Program-made: the position numbers and the translations under genes
Source of the DNA: Streptosporangiaceae bacterium
GTDB lineage: Bacteria; Actinomycetota; Actinomycetes; Streptosporangiales; Streptosporangiaceae
Direction: 5' to 3'
Length of the DNA: 8,172 bases
Assembly: GCA_030045295.1 (NCBI GenBank)
Contig: JASIGD010000493.1
Location: 1 to 8,172, forward strand
Notes under the pieces: model-generated
The model's database searches: none
Told to the model about the DNA's origin: nothing
Seen by the model: the letters and a program-made list of their open reading frames with translations, nothing else
Shown: positions 1 to 8,172 of the stretch, in pieces
Numbering within the stretch: the stretch's first letter is position 1
How the letters are laid out: every line of letters begins with the position of its first letter

Positions 1-723
1 GCTGATGCGGAGGGCATCGAGCCGGGCATCGCGGGCTGGCAGGCGCTCACGGACATGATGGACTGGCTGTGCGAGCACTGGGATCAGCCTGATGAGGGGA
101 TCTGGGAGACCCGGGGCGGGCGGCAGGACTTCACCTACGGCCGGTTCCAGGCCTGGATCGCGCTGGACCGCGCCATCCGCATCGCCACCCGCCGCGGCCG
201 ACCTGCCAACATCACCCGGTGGATGACCGAGCGCGATGCCGTCTATAACCAGATCATGACCCGCGGCTGGAACGCCAAGGTCGGCGCGTTCACCCAGCAC
301 TACCAGACCGAGGTGCTGGACTCCTCGCTGCTGCTGATGCCGCTGCAGGGCTTCATCGCCCCCCGCGACCCGATGTGGATCTCCACCCTGGAGGCGATGG
401 ACCGCGAGCTGGTCTCCGACAGTCTGGTCTACCGGTACAACCCCGCCGCCTCCCCGGACGGGCTGAAGGGCGATGAGGGCACGTTCTCGCTGTGCACCTT
501 CTGGTACGTCGACGCGCTGGCCCGCGCCGGGCGGCTGGATGAGGCCCGGCTGGTGTTCGAGAAGATGCACACCTACGCCAACCACCTGCGTCTGTACTCG
601 GAGGAGATCAGCGCCACCGGCGAGCAGCTCGGCAACTTCCCCCAGGCCTTCAGCCACTTGTCCCTGATCAGCGCCGCCATCAACCTGGACCACCAGCTCG
701 ACCGGGGTCCCGGCGCGCTCTAA
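1..723 (+). CDS. GH15 family glycoside hydrolase (glucoamylase/trehalase type), C-terminal part
   Basis: This is the C-terminal 240 residues of an inverting exo-alpha-glucosidase of family GH15; the frame is open to the left edge, so the true start lies outside the window. Bacterial GH15 proteins are usually about 600 residues, so roughly the last 40% is present, covering most of the (alpha/alpha)6 barrel. Two conserved blocks are visible. The first is PDEGIWETRGG at fragment residues 30-40, where E36 corresponds to the general acid of the fungal glucoamylase WEE motif. The second is YSEEISATGEQLGNFPQAF at 199-217, where E201 is the expected general base. The block DFTYGRFQAWIALDRA follows the acid motif as in typical actinobacterial members. 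Substrate cannot be settled: GH15 includes glucoamylases, glucodextranases and the mycobacterial-type trehalases. The neighbours, GlgX and a GH63-like glucosidase, point to alpha-glucan or trehalose breakdown. It converges on glgX with 7 bases between the stops. Confidence 0.93.
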   Translation, partial: ADAEGIEPGIAGWQALTDMMDWLCEHWDQPDEGIWETRGGRQDFTYGRFQAWIALDRAIRIATRRGRPANITRWMTERDAVYNQIMTRGWNAKVGAFTQHYQTEVLDSSLLLMPLQGFIAPRDPMWISTLEAMDRELVSDSLVYRYNPAASPDGLKGDEGTFSLCTFWYVDALARAGRLDEARLVFEKMHTYANHLRLYSEEISATGEQLGNFPQAFSHLSLISAAINLDHQLDRGPGAL

Positions 724-730
724 GGGCCGG

Positions 731-2865
<2,135 letters not shown>

Positions 2866-2869
<4 letters not shown>

Positions 2870-5619
2870 TGCCCTGCCTCCGTTTGCCCGGCCTTCGGGC
2901 CGGTTTGCGCGGTTTCCAGGCCAATCCGCCGGGCGACGTCGCCCAGGGCTTCGACGTCCCCGTGGCGGCGGCGGATCAGGTCGGCGATCACGCCGGTCCA
3001 GCCGGTCTGGTGGAACGCGCCGATCGCGGCGCCGTTGTCGCCGTGGAAGTACTCGCTGAAGATCAGGTTGTCGTGCCACGCGGGATCGGTCTGCATGATC
3101 TCGGTCCCGCCGAAGCAGGGCCGCCGACCATCCGGCCCGTTGGTGAAGATCGAGATCATCCGGTCCGCCAGGTCGGCGGCGACCTGGCCCAGGTGCCGCT
3201 GCTGGCCCGACCCGGTCGGGTACTCGATCGTGTACTCGTCCCCGTAGAACCGGTGGTATCGCTCCAGGACGCTGACCATCAGGTAGTTCAGCGGGAACCA
3301 GATCGGACCGCGCCAGTTCGAGTTCCCGCCGAACATCGGCGTGGTCGATTCGGCCGGCTCATAATCGATGCTCGCGGTGGTGCCGTCGTATTCGAGTGTG
3401 TAGGGATGCTCGCGGTGATAGGCGGACAGGGCTCGCAGCCCGTGCGGGGACAAAAACTCACTCTCGTCGAACGCCTTGGTGAACAGCCGCTGCAGCCGGT
3501 CCGGCCCGCACAGGCTGAGCAGCCACCGCCGCTGGCCGGGATCCCCGCGCATCAAGCCGGCTTCGCTGAGCTTGCCCGGGTCACGCATGTCGTGCCGGTC
3601 CAGGAAGTCCGCGAACCCCTTGCCCACCGTGAGCGCTCGCTCCAGGTCGTCCTCGGTCAAAACCGCGGCCGCCAGGGCTGGGATGATGCCCACCATCGAC
3701 CGGACCCGCACCGGCACGGTCTCTCCGCTCGGCGTCTTGAGCCGGTCGTAGTACAGCCCGTCGGTTTCGTCCCACAACCCCAGTTGGTCCAGCGCCTGGG
3801 TGATGGCAGCGAAGTGCTCCAGGAACTTCAGGGCCAGATCCGCGCCGGGCCGCTGGCCGGACCGGTTCAGTATGACGGCCATGGCGCCCATGGCGATCGC
3901 GTAGAAGCCCATCCACCCGGTGGCGTCAGACTGTTCCAGGACCTCGCCGGCCGGCAGATGCGACCGGTCGATCGGGCCGATGTTGTCCAGGCCGAGGAAG
4001 CCGCCTTCGAACAGGTTGTTGCCCTCGGCGTCCTCCCGGTTGACCCACCAGGTGAAGTTGACCAGAAGCTTGTCGAAGACCCTGCTGAGGAAATTGAGAT
4101 CCCGGCCGCCGTCGATGGCGAACACCTCCAGCGCCGCCCAGGCCTGAACCGGCGGGTTGACATCGCCGAAGTCCCACTCGTACGCCGGTAGCGCCCCGTT
4201 CGGGTGCTGGAACCACTCCCGGCACAGCAAGATCAGCTGGTACTTGGCGAACGCCGGGTCCACGTGCGCCAGCGCCACGCAGTGGAACCCCAGGTCCCAG
4301 GCCGCGTACCAGGGGTACTCCCACTTGTCAGGCATCGACATGATGTCGAACGCGTTGAAGTTGCGCCACCGCGAGTTGCGCCCGGCCTGGCGCTCGAACG
4401 GCGGTACCGGCTGGGTCGGGTCGCCCGCCAGCCAGCGGGTCACGTCGTAGTAGAACAGCTGCTTGCTCCACAGCATCCCGCTGAACGCCTGCCGCATCAC
4501 CATCGCCTCGTCAGCGGTCGCGCTCGCCGGGGTCAGCTCGGCGTAGAACTGGTCCGCCTCGGCCCGGCGCTGCGCCATCACCTGCTCGAACCCCGCGCCG
4601 AACGCGGCGGCCGCTCCTTCGCTGCCTGCTTGCGTGGCGGCCGGCCGCAGCCGCAGCCGCAGCTCGGCGGTCTCGCCGGGCTGCACAGTGACCTTGTACC
4701 AGAAGGCGCACTTGGTACCGGCGCGGTCGGGATTGACGGTAGGCGCTCCGTGGATCACGTGGTCACCGATGCCGTCCTTGGGGTATGGCGTGATCGGTTC
4801 CACTCCGTACAACCGCTTGGTGTTCGTCTCGTTCTCGCAGAACAGGACCTCCGGCGCCGCGCCGTCCGGGCCGGGGTCCGCGAGCAGCTCGAGCTGCCCG
4901 AGCCACGGGTGCTCGATCCCAACCGACGTATCGCCGGTGGCCGACATAGCCGGCTTGGCGGCGTCGATCTCCCACGTCCAGGTATTGCGGAACCAGGCGG
5001 TCGGCAGCACGTGCACCGTGTCGGCGTCCGGGCCCGCGTTGGTCACTGAGATCTTCATCAGCAAGTCATCGGGGCCGGCCTTGGCGTAGTGCACCTCCAC
5101 GATCCAGTACCGCTTCTCATCGAATATCCCGGTGTCCACCAGCTCGTACTCGGGCTGGTACCGGTTGCGCCAGGCGTTCTGGTTGATCAGGTCCTGATAG
5201 GGGAACGGGCCTTGCGGGTAGTGGTAGCGCCACCGGTTCCACGCGTGGCTCGGAATGGCATCCAGGTACCACCAGTACTCCTTGACGTCCTCCCCGTGGT
5301 TGCCCTGCGACCCGGTCAGCCCGAAGGCGCGCTCCTTCAGGATCGGATCGCGGCCGTTCCACAGCGCCAGGGACAGGCACATGCGCTGCTCGACATCGCA
5401 GAACCCGGCCAGGCCGTCCTCGCCCCAGCGGTAGGCCCGCGACCGCGCCTGATCATGCGGCAGGTAATCCCAGGCCTCGCCGTTCGCGCTGTAGTCCTCC
5501 CGTACTGTCCCCCACTGCCGTTCGCTGACGTACGGCCCCCACCGGTACCAGTCGCCCGCCTGGCGGAGCCCGTCCTCGAGCTTGCCAAATCCTGCCACTC
5601 GCTCACTTTCGGCGCCCAT
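2866..5619 (-). CDS. GH63/MGH1-like glycoside hydrolase (putative alpha-glucosidase)
   Basis: This 917-residue protein is the large form of the bacterial GH63-related 'glucosidase' (mannosylglycerate-hydrolase-like (alpha/alpha)6 barrel). Numbering below counts the GTG codon at 5622 as 1, so subtract 1 for the ATG start at 5619. Residues about 20-365 are a beta-rich N-terminal region, and the barrel runs from about 370 to 885. Motifs are WDLGFH (442-447), [15 protein letters not shown] (540-554), [12 protein letters not shown] (769-780), SEYFHGDNG (856-864) and HQTGWTG (871-877). By analogy with the SG-D-N and E-Y motifs of GH37/GH63 enzymes, D546 is the likely general acid and E857 the likely general base. 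There is no signal peptide, so it should be cytoplasmic. The tail after about 885 is poorly conserved, and its codons carry the glgX ribosome-binding site. ATG at 5619 is preferred because GGAGAGG ends 7 bases before it; GTG at 5622 would leave 4 bases. The substrate is unknown: alpha-gluco-oligosaccharides, glucosylglycerate or a mannosyl analogue are all possible. Confidence 0.9.
2877..2881 (-). promoter_or_regulatory. Shine-Dalgarno site of glgX
   Basis: GGAGG on the - strand lies 7 bases upstream of the ATG at 2869 and inside the last codons of the glucosidase gene. It fixes the glgX start and excludes the longer frame. Together with the ATGA overlap it allows both translational coupling and independent initiation. 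Confidence 0.75.
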
Positions 5620-5626
5620 CACAGCC

Positions 5627-5633
5627 CCTCTCC
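5627..5633 (-). promoter_or_regulatory. Shine-Dalgarno site of the GH63-like gene
   Basis: GGAGAGG on the - strand lies 7 bases before ATG (5619) and 4 bases before the adjacent in-frame GTG (5622). The spacing favours the ATG, a one-codon difference only. Confidence 0.65.
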
Positions 5634-5644
5634 AGCTCCTGTAA

Positions 5645-5662
5645 GGCAGCGTCCCGGCTGCC
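5645..5662 (-). promoter_or_regulatory. Hairpin in the 5' leader of the glucosidase-glgX operon
   Basis: The - strand reads GGCAGC-CGGGAC-GCTGCC, a perfect 6-bp stem with a 6-base loop, 11 bases upstream of the Shine-Dalgarno site. A second, smaller hairpin, CTGTG-ACAG-CACAG on the - strand, lies at 5678-5691. If transcription starts in the AT-rich block near 5736, both would be in a leader of about 110 bases. They could affect mRNA stability or ribosome access. No known riboswitch pattern was recognised. Confidence 0.3.
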
Positions 5663-5735
5663 GCCCGCCTCGTGACCCTGTGCTGTCACAGTGCGCCGAA
5701 CCGGCACTCGGCAGACTCAGGCAGACCACATTGCT

Positions 5736-5741
5736 TTTATA
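5736..5741 (-). promoter_or_regulatory. Candidate -10 element for the glucosidase-glgX operon
   Basis: TATAAA on the - strand matches five of six bases of the sigma-70/HrdB -10 consensus and sits in the only AT-rich block upstream of the operon. No good -35 is present: TTACGC, 16 bases upstream, matches poorly. That would suit an activated or weak promoter. The palindrome at 5763-5781 touches the -35 position. Confidence 0.35.
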
Positions 5742-5762
5742 AACGACTGAAAACAACGCGTA

Positions 5763-5781
5763 ATCACCCCGGGAGGGTGAT
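5763..5781. promoter_or_regulatory. Palindromic operator candidate (7-bp arms)
   Basis: ATCACCC-CGGGA-GGGTGAT is an inverted repeat with perfect 7-bp arms and a 5-base centre. It lies beside the -35 position of the candidate - strand promoter and upstream of the AT-rich + strand sequence. No U-tract follows in either direction, so an operator is more likely than a terminator. The binding protein is unknown; no regulator gene is in the window. Confidence 0.45.
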
Positions 5782-5792
5782 AACCCGGCTCA

Positions 5793-5805
5793 TATCTAAT
5801 AGATA
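5793..5805. promoter_or_regulatory. Short AT-rich palindrome
   Basis: TATCT-AAT-AGATA is a 13-base palindrome with perfect 5-bp arms, 12 bases from the preceding operator candidate. It could be a second binding site or part of a + strand promoter serving the short frame at 5831. AT-rich DNA makes short palindromes likelier, so confidence is low. Confidence 0.3.
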
Positions 5806-5830
5806 AGCTGCATTTATGAACGGGAGATGA

Positions 5831-5893
5831 ATGAAAACGAGATTGTCATCTGTGTCGACCTTCCGCGCCATCGCGGTGGTTCTAAGCCTTTGA
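5831..5893 (+). pseudogene. Possible remnant of a secreted-protein gene (signal-peptide start only)
   Basis: A 20-codon frame starts MKTRLSSVSTFR and continues AIAVVLSL before a TGA at 5891-5893. Lys and Arg followed by a hydrophobic run resemble the n- and h-regions of an actinobacterial signal peptide, such as that of an ABC-transporter solute-binding protein. There is no cleavage site or lipobox. GGGAG at 5822-5826 is 4 bases upstream, which is short but workable. The frame stops just before the tail end of the convergent dehydrogenase gene, so if real it is the 5' stump of a gene lost by deletion. It may also be a leader peptide or chance. Confidence 0.25.
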
Positions 5894-5921
5894 AAACCGC
5901 AGGGCCAGGGACACCCGCGGG

Positions 5922-7136
5922 CTACGTCGGGCGGCCATTAGCGTGCGGCTCCAGCAGCACCTTGACGGCGCCGGTGCGCCGCGAGTCTTTCAACGCCAGC
6001 ACCGCATCGTCCCAGCGGTCGAGCGGGAAGCGGTGCGTGATGACCGGGGTCAGATCGAGGCCATGTGAAACGAAGTCGAAATAGTGCTCCATGGCGTGCT
6101 TGGCGACGCCTCCCACCTCCTCGATGCCAAAGCCGTTCGAGCCGACGACGTGCAACTCCTTGAAATAAAGGGGGGTCCACTCGAAGCGTTTCGGCGGCTC
6201 GACTCCGGAGATGACTAGCGTGCCGCCCGTCGTGAGCAGCCGGAGCGAAGTCTCCACCGTCTCGGTCGAGCCGATCGTGTCGTAGACGACAGCCGGGCCG
6301 TCCTGCAGCCAGTTGCGCTTGCTCCAGGGCTCGAGCGGCGTGGTGCCGACCCGTCCTGCGACCTGCGCGACGAGCTCGTCCGGCGAGGAGGGCAGCACGG
6401 CGTGGGCGCCGAAACGGGTCGCCAGCGCGGCCCGGGTGCCGGGGCGCGTCGCGGCCCATACTTCGGTGCCCGGATAGAGGTAACGAAGCAGCGCGACTGC
6501 CGCGAACGCCAGCGTGCCTGAGCCATAGACCAGCACCGTCTGGCCGTCAGAGGGCGGCGCGAGCAGGATCGAGCGCAGCGAGACACTGACGGGATCCGCC
6601 AGCACGGCCGCCTCATCGGAGACGCCATCAGGGATGGCGAACAGCTGAGATACGTGCGCGCAGAAACGCTCGGCGTGCGCCCCGCCGGCCGCGGCGCAGT
6701 TCCCGAGGTGTATCGAGGCCGGCAGGTCACCCCAGCGGAAGTTGCGGCACCAAGGGTAACGTCCGACCCGGCAGGCCTCGCACGGCGGGTCGATGCCGCG
6801 CGGGGTGCATGACAGCCACGGGTTCAGGACGACGCGCTCGCCCGTGTCCGCACGACGCCCGACCACCTCATGGCCGAGCACGTGCGGAAATGACACGAGG
6901 GCGGTGAGCGGGTTGTCGCGGGAGCCGTTTAGCAGGATCTGCTTCACGTCGGAGCCGCACAGACCTGAGAAGGTCGTCTCGACGCGTACCCAGTCCTCAG
7001 CCGGGAGCGGCGCCTCATCGACGTCTTCGATACGGACCGGCGCGAAACGGGAGACGAAGGCACGCCGGTCGACGCGTCCGCCGATGGTCGAGACCGCCTC
7101 GCGGGCCAGGTTGTGCCGGAATACGAGCGCCTTCAC
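5922..7136 (-). CDS. Zinc-dependent medium-chain alcohol dehydrogenase family protein
   Basis: This 404-residue protein is an NAD(P)-dependent MDR oxidoreductase, probably cytoplasmic. Residues 1-185 form the GroES-like catalytic domain with the zinc motif GLCGSDV (58-64; ligand C60), GHE (88-90; H89) and probably D181 in LADPVS. A structural zinc lobe is visible as C110-x8-C119-x2-C122-x7-C130; the usual first spacing is x2, so this lobe carries an insert. The Rossmann domain begins VLVYGSGTLA (201-210), with Ala where the third Gly of GxGxxG is common. The C-terminal block FPLDRWDDAVLALKDSRRTGAVKVLLEP is typical. GTG at 7136 is chosen because AAGGAGGG lies ideally upstream and homology starts VKALVFRHNL; an upstream ATG at 7160 would place that ribosome-binding site inside the gene. 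It diverges from the deacetylase gene. The substrate is unknown; a polyol, sugar or alcohol is possible. The stop is TAG at 5922-5924. Confidence 0.92.
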   Translation of the reverse strand: MKALVFRHNLAREAVSTIGGRVDRRAFVSRFAPVRIEDVDEAPLPAEDWVRVETTFSGLCGSDVKQILLNGSRDNPLTALVSFPHVLGHEVVGRRADTGERVVLNPWLSCTPRGIDPPCEACRVGRYPWCRNFRWGDLPASIHLGNCAAAGGAHAERFCAHVSQLFAIPDGVSDEAAVLADPVSVSLRSILLAPPSDGQTVLVYGSGTLAFAAVALLRYLYPGTEVWAATRPGTRAALATRFGAHAVLPSSPDELVAQVAGRVGTTPLEPWSKRNWLQDGPAVVYDTIGSTETVETSLRLLTTGGTLVISGVEPPKRFEWTPLYFKELHVVGSNGFGIEEVGGVAKHAMEHYFDFVSHGLDLTPVITHRFPLDRWDDAVLALKDSRRTGAVKVLLEPHANGRPT

Positions 7137-7141
7137 GTCGA

Positions 7142-7149
7142 CCCTCCTT
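7142..7149 (-). promoter_or_regulatory. Shine-Dalgarno site deciding the dehydrogenase start
   Basis: AAGGAGGG on the - strand contains a full AGGAGG core 6 bases before the GTG at 7136. It lies downstream of the alternative ATG at 7160, which rules that ATG out as the likely start. Confidence 0.8.
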
Positions 7150-7227
7150 CGCCAGGGCATCTCAACCTACCAAGGTGACCGATGAACCTGGCTCGGGACT
7201 TGACCGCTCCGCGGCTTGCTCGCACCG

Positions 7228-7242
7228 GCCGGCATAACCGGC
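7228..7242. promoter_or_regulatory. Inverted repeat in the divergent promoter region
   Basis: GCCGG-CATAA-CCGGC has perfect 5-bp arms and an AT-rich centre, about 90 bases upstream of the dehydrogenase start and 70 upstream of the deacetylase start. It may be an operator shared by both. The arms are short and GC-rich, so chance is a fair alternative. Confidence 0.3.
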
Positions 7243-7282
7243 TGAAAGTGAGTATGCGGAGGTGCTAGGCCTTCGATGGCCT

Positions 7283-7296
7283 GACCGCTGGCGGTC
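7283..7296. promoter_or_regulatory. Palindrome within the deacetylase promoter
   Basis: GACCGC-TG-GCGGTC is an inverted repeat with perfect 6-bp arms, ending 2 bases before the candidate -10 at 7299. It therefore sits in the spacer between -35 and -10. The half-site TGACCGCT occurs again at 7201-7208 (compare 7282-7289), about 81 bases away. This arrangement suits a repressor or a spacer-binding activator. Confidence 0.4.
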
Positions 7297-7298
7297 GT

Positions 7299-7304
7299 TA
7301 CGCT
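7299..7304 (+). promoter_or_regulatory. -10 element of a leaderless promoter for the deacetylase
   Basis: TACGCT fits the actinobacterial TANNNT -10 pattern and ends exactly 7 bases before the A of the ATG at 7312. Transcription would therefore begin at or beside the start codon. No Shine-Dalgarno sequence precedes the gene, and an in-frame stop at 7282 excludes a longer start. No clear -35 is seen. Confidence 0.5.
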
Positions 7305-7311
7305 GTCGGCC

Positions 7312-8118
7312 ATGGCCACCGACGTGATCCCCCCGTTTGCCGATGATGCTTTCCGCCGGGTGCTGTGCGTGGCGGCACATCCGGACGATGTGGAGTACGG
7401 GGTGTCGTCCGCCGTCGCGGCCTGGACGGCGCGCGGCGTGGAGGTCGCGTATCTGCTGCTGACCCGGGGTGAGGCTGGCATGGACGGCAGCCCTCCGGAG
7501 CGGACCGCGCCGCTGCGCACCGCCGAGCAGATGGCGGGCTCGCAGGCGGTCGGCGTCACCGACATCGACTTCCTCGATTACCCAGATGGCGTGCTCGAGT
7601 ACAGTGTGGCCCTGCGGCGTGACATCGCCCGGGTCATCCGCCGCCGCAGGCCGGACGCGGTGGTGGCCGGGTCGTGGGACGTCGAGACCGTCGTCGGATT
7701 GAACCAGGCTGATCATCGGGTCGCGGGCCTGGCCGCGGTGGATGCGCTGCGGGATGCCGCGAACCGCTGGGTCTTCCCGGAGCTGCTCGACGAGGGCTTG
7801 GCGCCGTGGTCGGTGCGGTGGCTGCTGGTGGGCGGGGACCCGCGGCCGACGTACGGTGTGGACGTCAGCGGAGTTCCGCTCGAACGCGGCATTGCCTCTC
7901 TGGAAGCGCATGCCCAGTACCTGGCCGGAATACCCGGCCACCCCCCTGCCCGGCTCATGATCACAGGTATCACCGCAAGGCAGGGGCGCGCTATGGGCGT
8001 GCCGAACGCGGTCCTTTTCAAGGCATGGGATTTTCACGCGCCACCGCCGATCGCCGCCGAGGTGCTGGCGGCTGCGGGCTTCGAAGGCGATGACGATCTC
8101 GGAGATTCCGCGGAATAA
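7312..8118 (+). CDS. PIG-L/LmbE family N-deacetylase
   Basis: This 268-residue protein belongs to the PIG-L superfamily of zinc hydrolases, which remove N-acetyl groups from GlcNAc-type substrates; relatives include mycothiol-pathway MshB, its conjugate amidase Mca and antibiotic deacetylases. The N-terminal Rossmann-like fold shows VLCVAAHPDDVEYG (17-30). By MshB analogy H23 and D26 bind zinc and D25 is the general base. The third ligand is H135 in LNQADHRVAG, and the block LLLTRGEAG (48-56) is standard. There is no signal peptide or membrane segment, so it is cytoplasmic. Length is normal for the family. ATG at 7312 is the only possible start downstream of the in-frame stop at 7282; it lacks a ribosome-binding site, which fits leaderless expression. 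The gene diverges from the zinc dehydrogenase. The substrate cannot be read from the sequence; it is shorter than typical MshB or Mca, so I do not assign it to mycothiol. Confidence 0.92.
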   Translation: MATDVIPPFADDAFRRVLCVAAHPDDVEYGVSSAVAAWTARGVEVAYLLLTRGEAGMDGSPPERTAPLRTAEQMAGSQAVGVTDIDFLDYPDGVLEYSVALRRDIARVIRRRRPDAVVAGSWDVETVVGLNQADHRVAGLAAVDALRDAANRWVFPELLDEGLAPWSVRWLLVGGDPRPTYGVDVSGVPLERGIASLEAHAQYLAGIPGHPPARLMITGITARQGRAMGVPNAVLFKAWDFHAPPPIAAEVLAAAGFEGDDDLGDSAE

Positions 8119-8172
8119 TTAGTGTCAAATTCTCGAGACCATTCTCACCGTCTTGGGTTTCTCGCCGGAAGT
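8119..8172. other. Right-edge intergenic remainder
   Basis: These 54 bases follow the deacetylase stop. They are somewhat less GC-rich than the genes, and I see no coding start, strong hairpin or tRNA in them. Confidence 0.6.

Larger units (their letters stand above)
5620..5921. other. Intergenic region between the dehydrogenase and the glucosidase-glgX operon
   Basis: This 302-base stretch separates two - strand genes. From the right it holds the 3' flank of the dehydrogenase (with an 8-base palindrome CCCGCGGG at 5914-5921, no clear terminator), the short + strand frame at 5831-5893, an AT-rich core at about 5729-5850 with two palindromes and a candidate -10, and a GC-rich leader with two small hairpins. 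The AT-rich core stands out sharply from the surrounding GC-rich genes. A longer + strand frame from ATG 5827 runs into the dehydrogenase antisense and is not believable. Confidence 0.7.

Noticed and set aside
2870..3079. 70-residue N-terminal extension of GlgX
   Set aside because: The extra residues are Arg/Pro-rich and come from the out-of-frame end of the upstream gene. GGAGG correctly spaced before 2869 and the family homology both support the shorter protein.
5763..5781. Reading the 7-bp palindrome as the dehydrogenase terminator
   Set aside because: It lies about 140 bases past the dehydrogenase stop and has no U-tract on either strand; an operator fits better.
5827..6084. 85-codon + strand open frame
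   Set aside because: It overlaps more than 160 bases of the dehydrogenase antisense, its ATG directly abuts the GGGAG, and its product has no recognisable features.
7137..7160. 8-residue extension of the dehydrogenase from ATG 7160
   Set aside because: The strong AAGGAGGG site lies between this ATG and GTG 7136, and family homology begins at the GTG.
7162..8037. 291-codon - strand open frame opposite the deacetylase
   Set aside because: The + strand frame carries intact AHPDD and DHR zinc motifs; the - strand product is a His/Arg-rich shadow.

Overview
The window comes from a high-GC actinomycete. The base composition is strongly GC-rich in all five genes, third codon positions are G/C-rich, GTG is used as a start, one gene looks leaderless, and the enzyme set is typical of mycelial Actinobacteria. 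I cannot name a genus from the sequence alone.

Layout. (1) Positions 1-723, + strand: the last 240 codons of a GH15 glucoamylase/trehalase-type hydrolase, cut by the left edge. (2) Positions 5619 down to 731, - strand: a two-gene operon with a 917-residue GH63/MGH1-like glucosidase first and the glycogen debranching enzyme GlgX second. The two reading frames overlap by 4 bases (ATGA). GlgX converges on the GH15 gene with only 7 bases between the stops, and a short GC hairpin lies across this junction. (3) Positions 5620-5921: a 302-base intergenic region with a conspicuously AT-rich core. It holds two palindromes, leader hairpins upstream of the operon, and a 20-codon + strand open frame that looks like the start of a signal peptide. 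(4) Positions 7136 down to 5922, - strand: a zinc-dependent medium-chain dehydrogenase. (5) Positions 7137-7311: a divergent promoter region. (6) Positions 7312-8118, + strand: a PIG-L/LmbE-family deacetylase, probably read from a leaderless mRNA. The last 54 bases hold nothing I can identify.

How the genes may work together. The left 5.6 kb is an alpha-glucan cluster built from three unrelated folds: GH13 debranching, GH15 exo-hydrolysis and a GH63-like alpha-glucosidase. The likely sequence is that GlgX cuts short branches from glycogen, and the GH15 and GH63-like enzymes act on the released oligosaccharides or on a glucoside. None of the three carries an obvious secretion signal in the visible sequence, which fits intracellular storage-glucan turnover. 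The dehydrogenase and deacetylase on the right are a separate divergent pair with unknown substrates.

I see no phage, transposon, CRISPR, tRNA or rRNA, and no clearly new defence or biosynthetic system. The points most worth a second look are regulatory: the AT-rich intergenic island with its palindromes and orphan signal-peptide start, and the palindrome inside the apparent leaderless promoter of the deacetylase.
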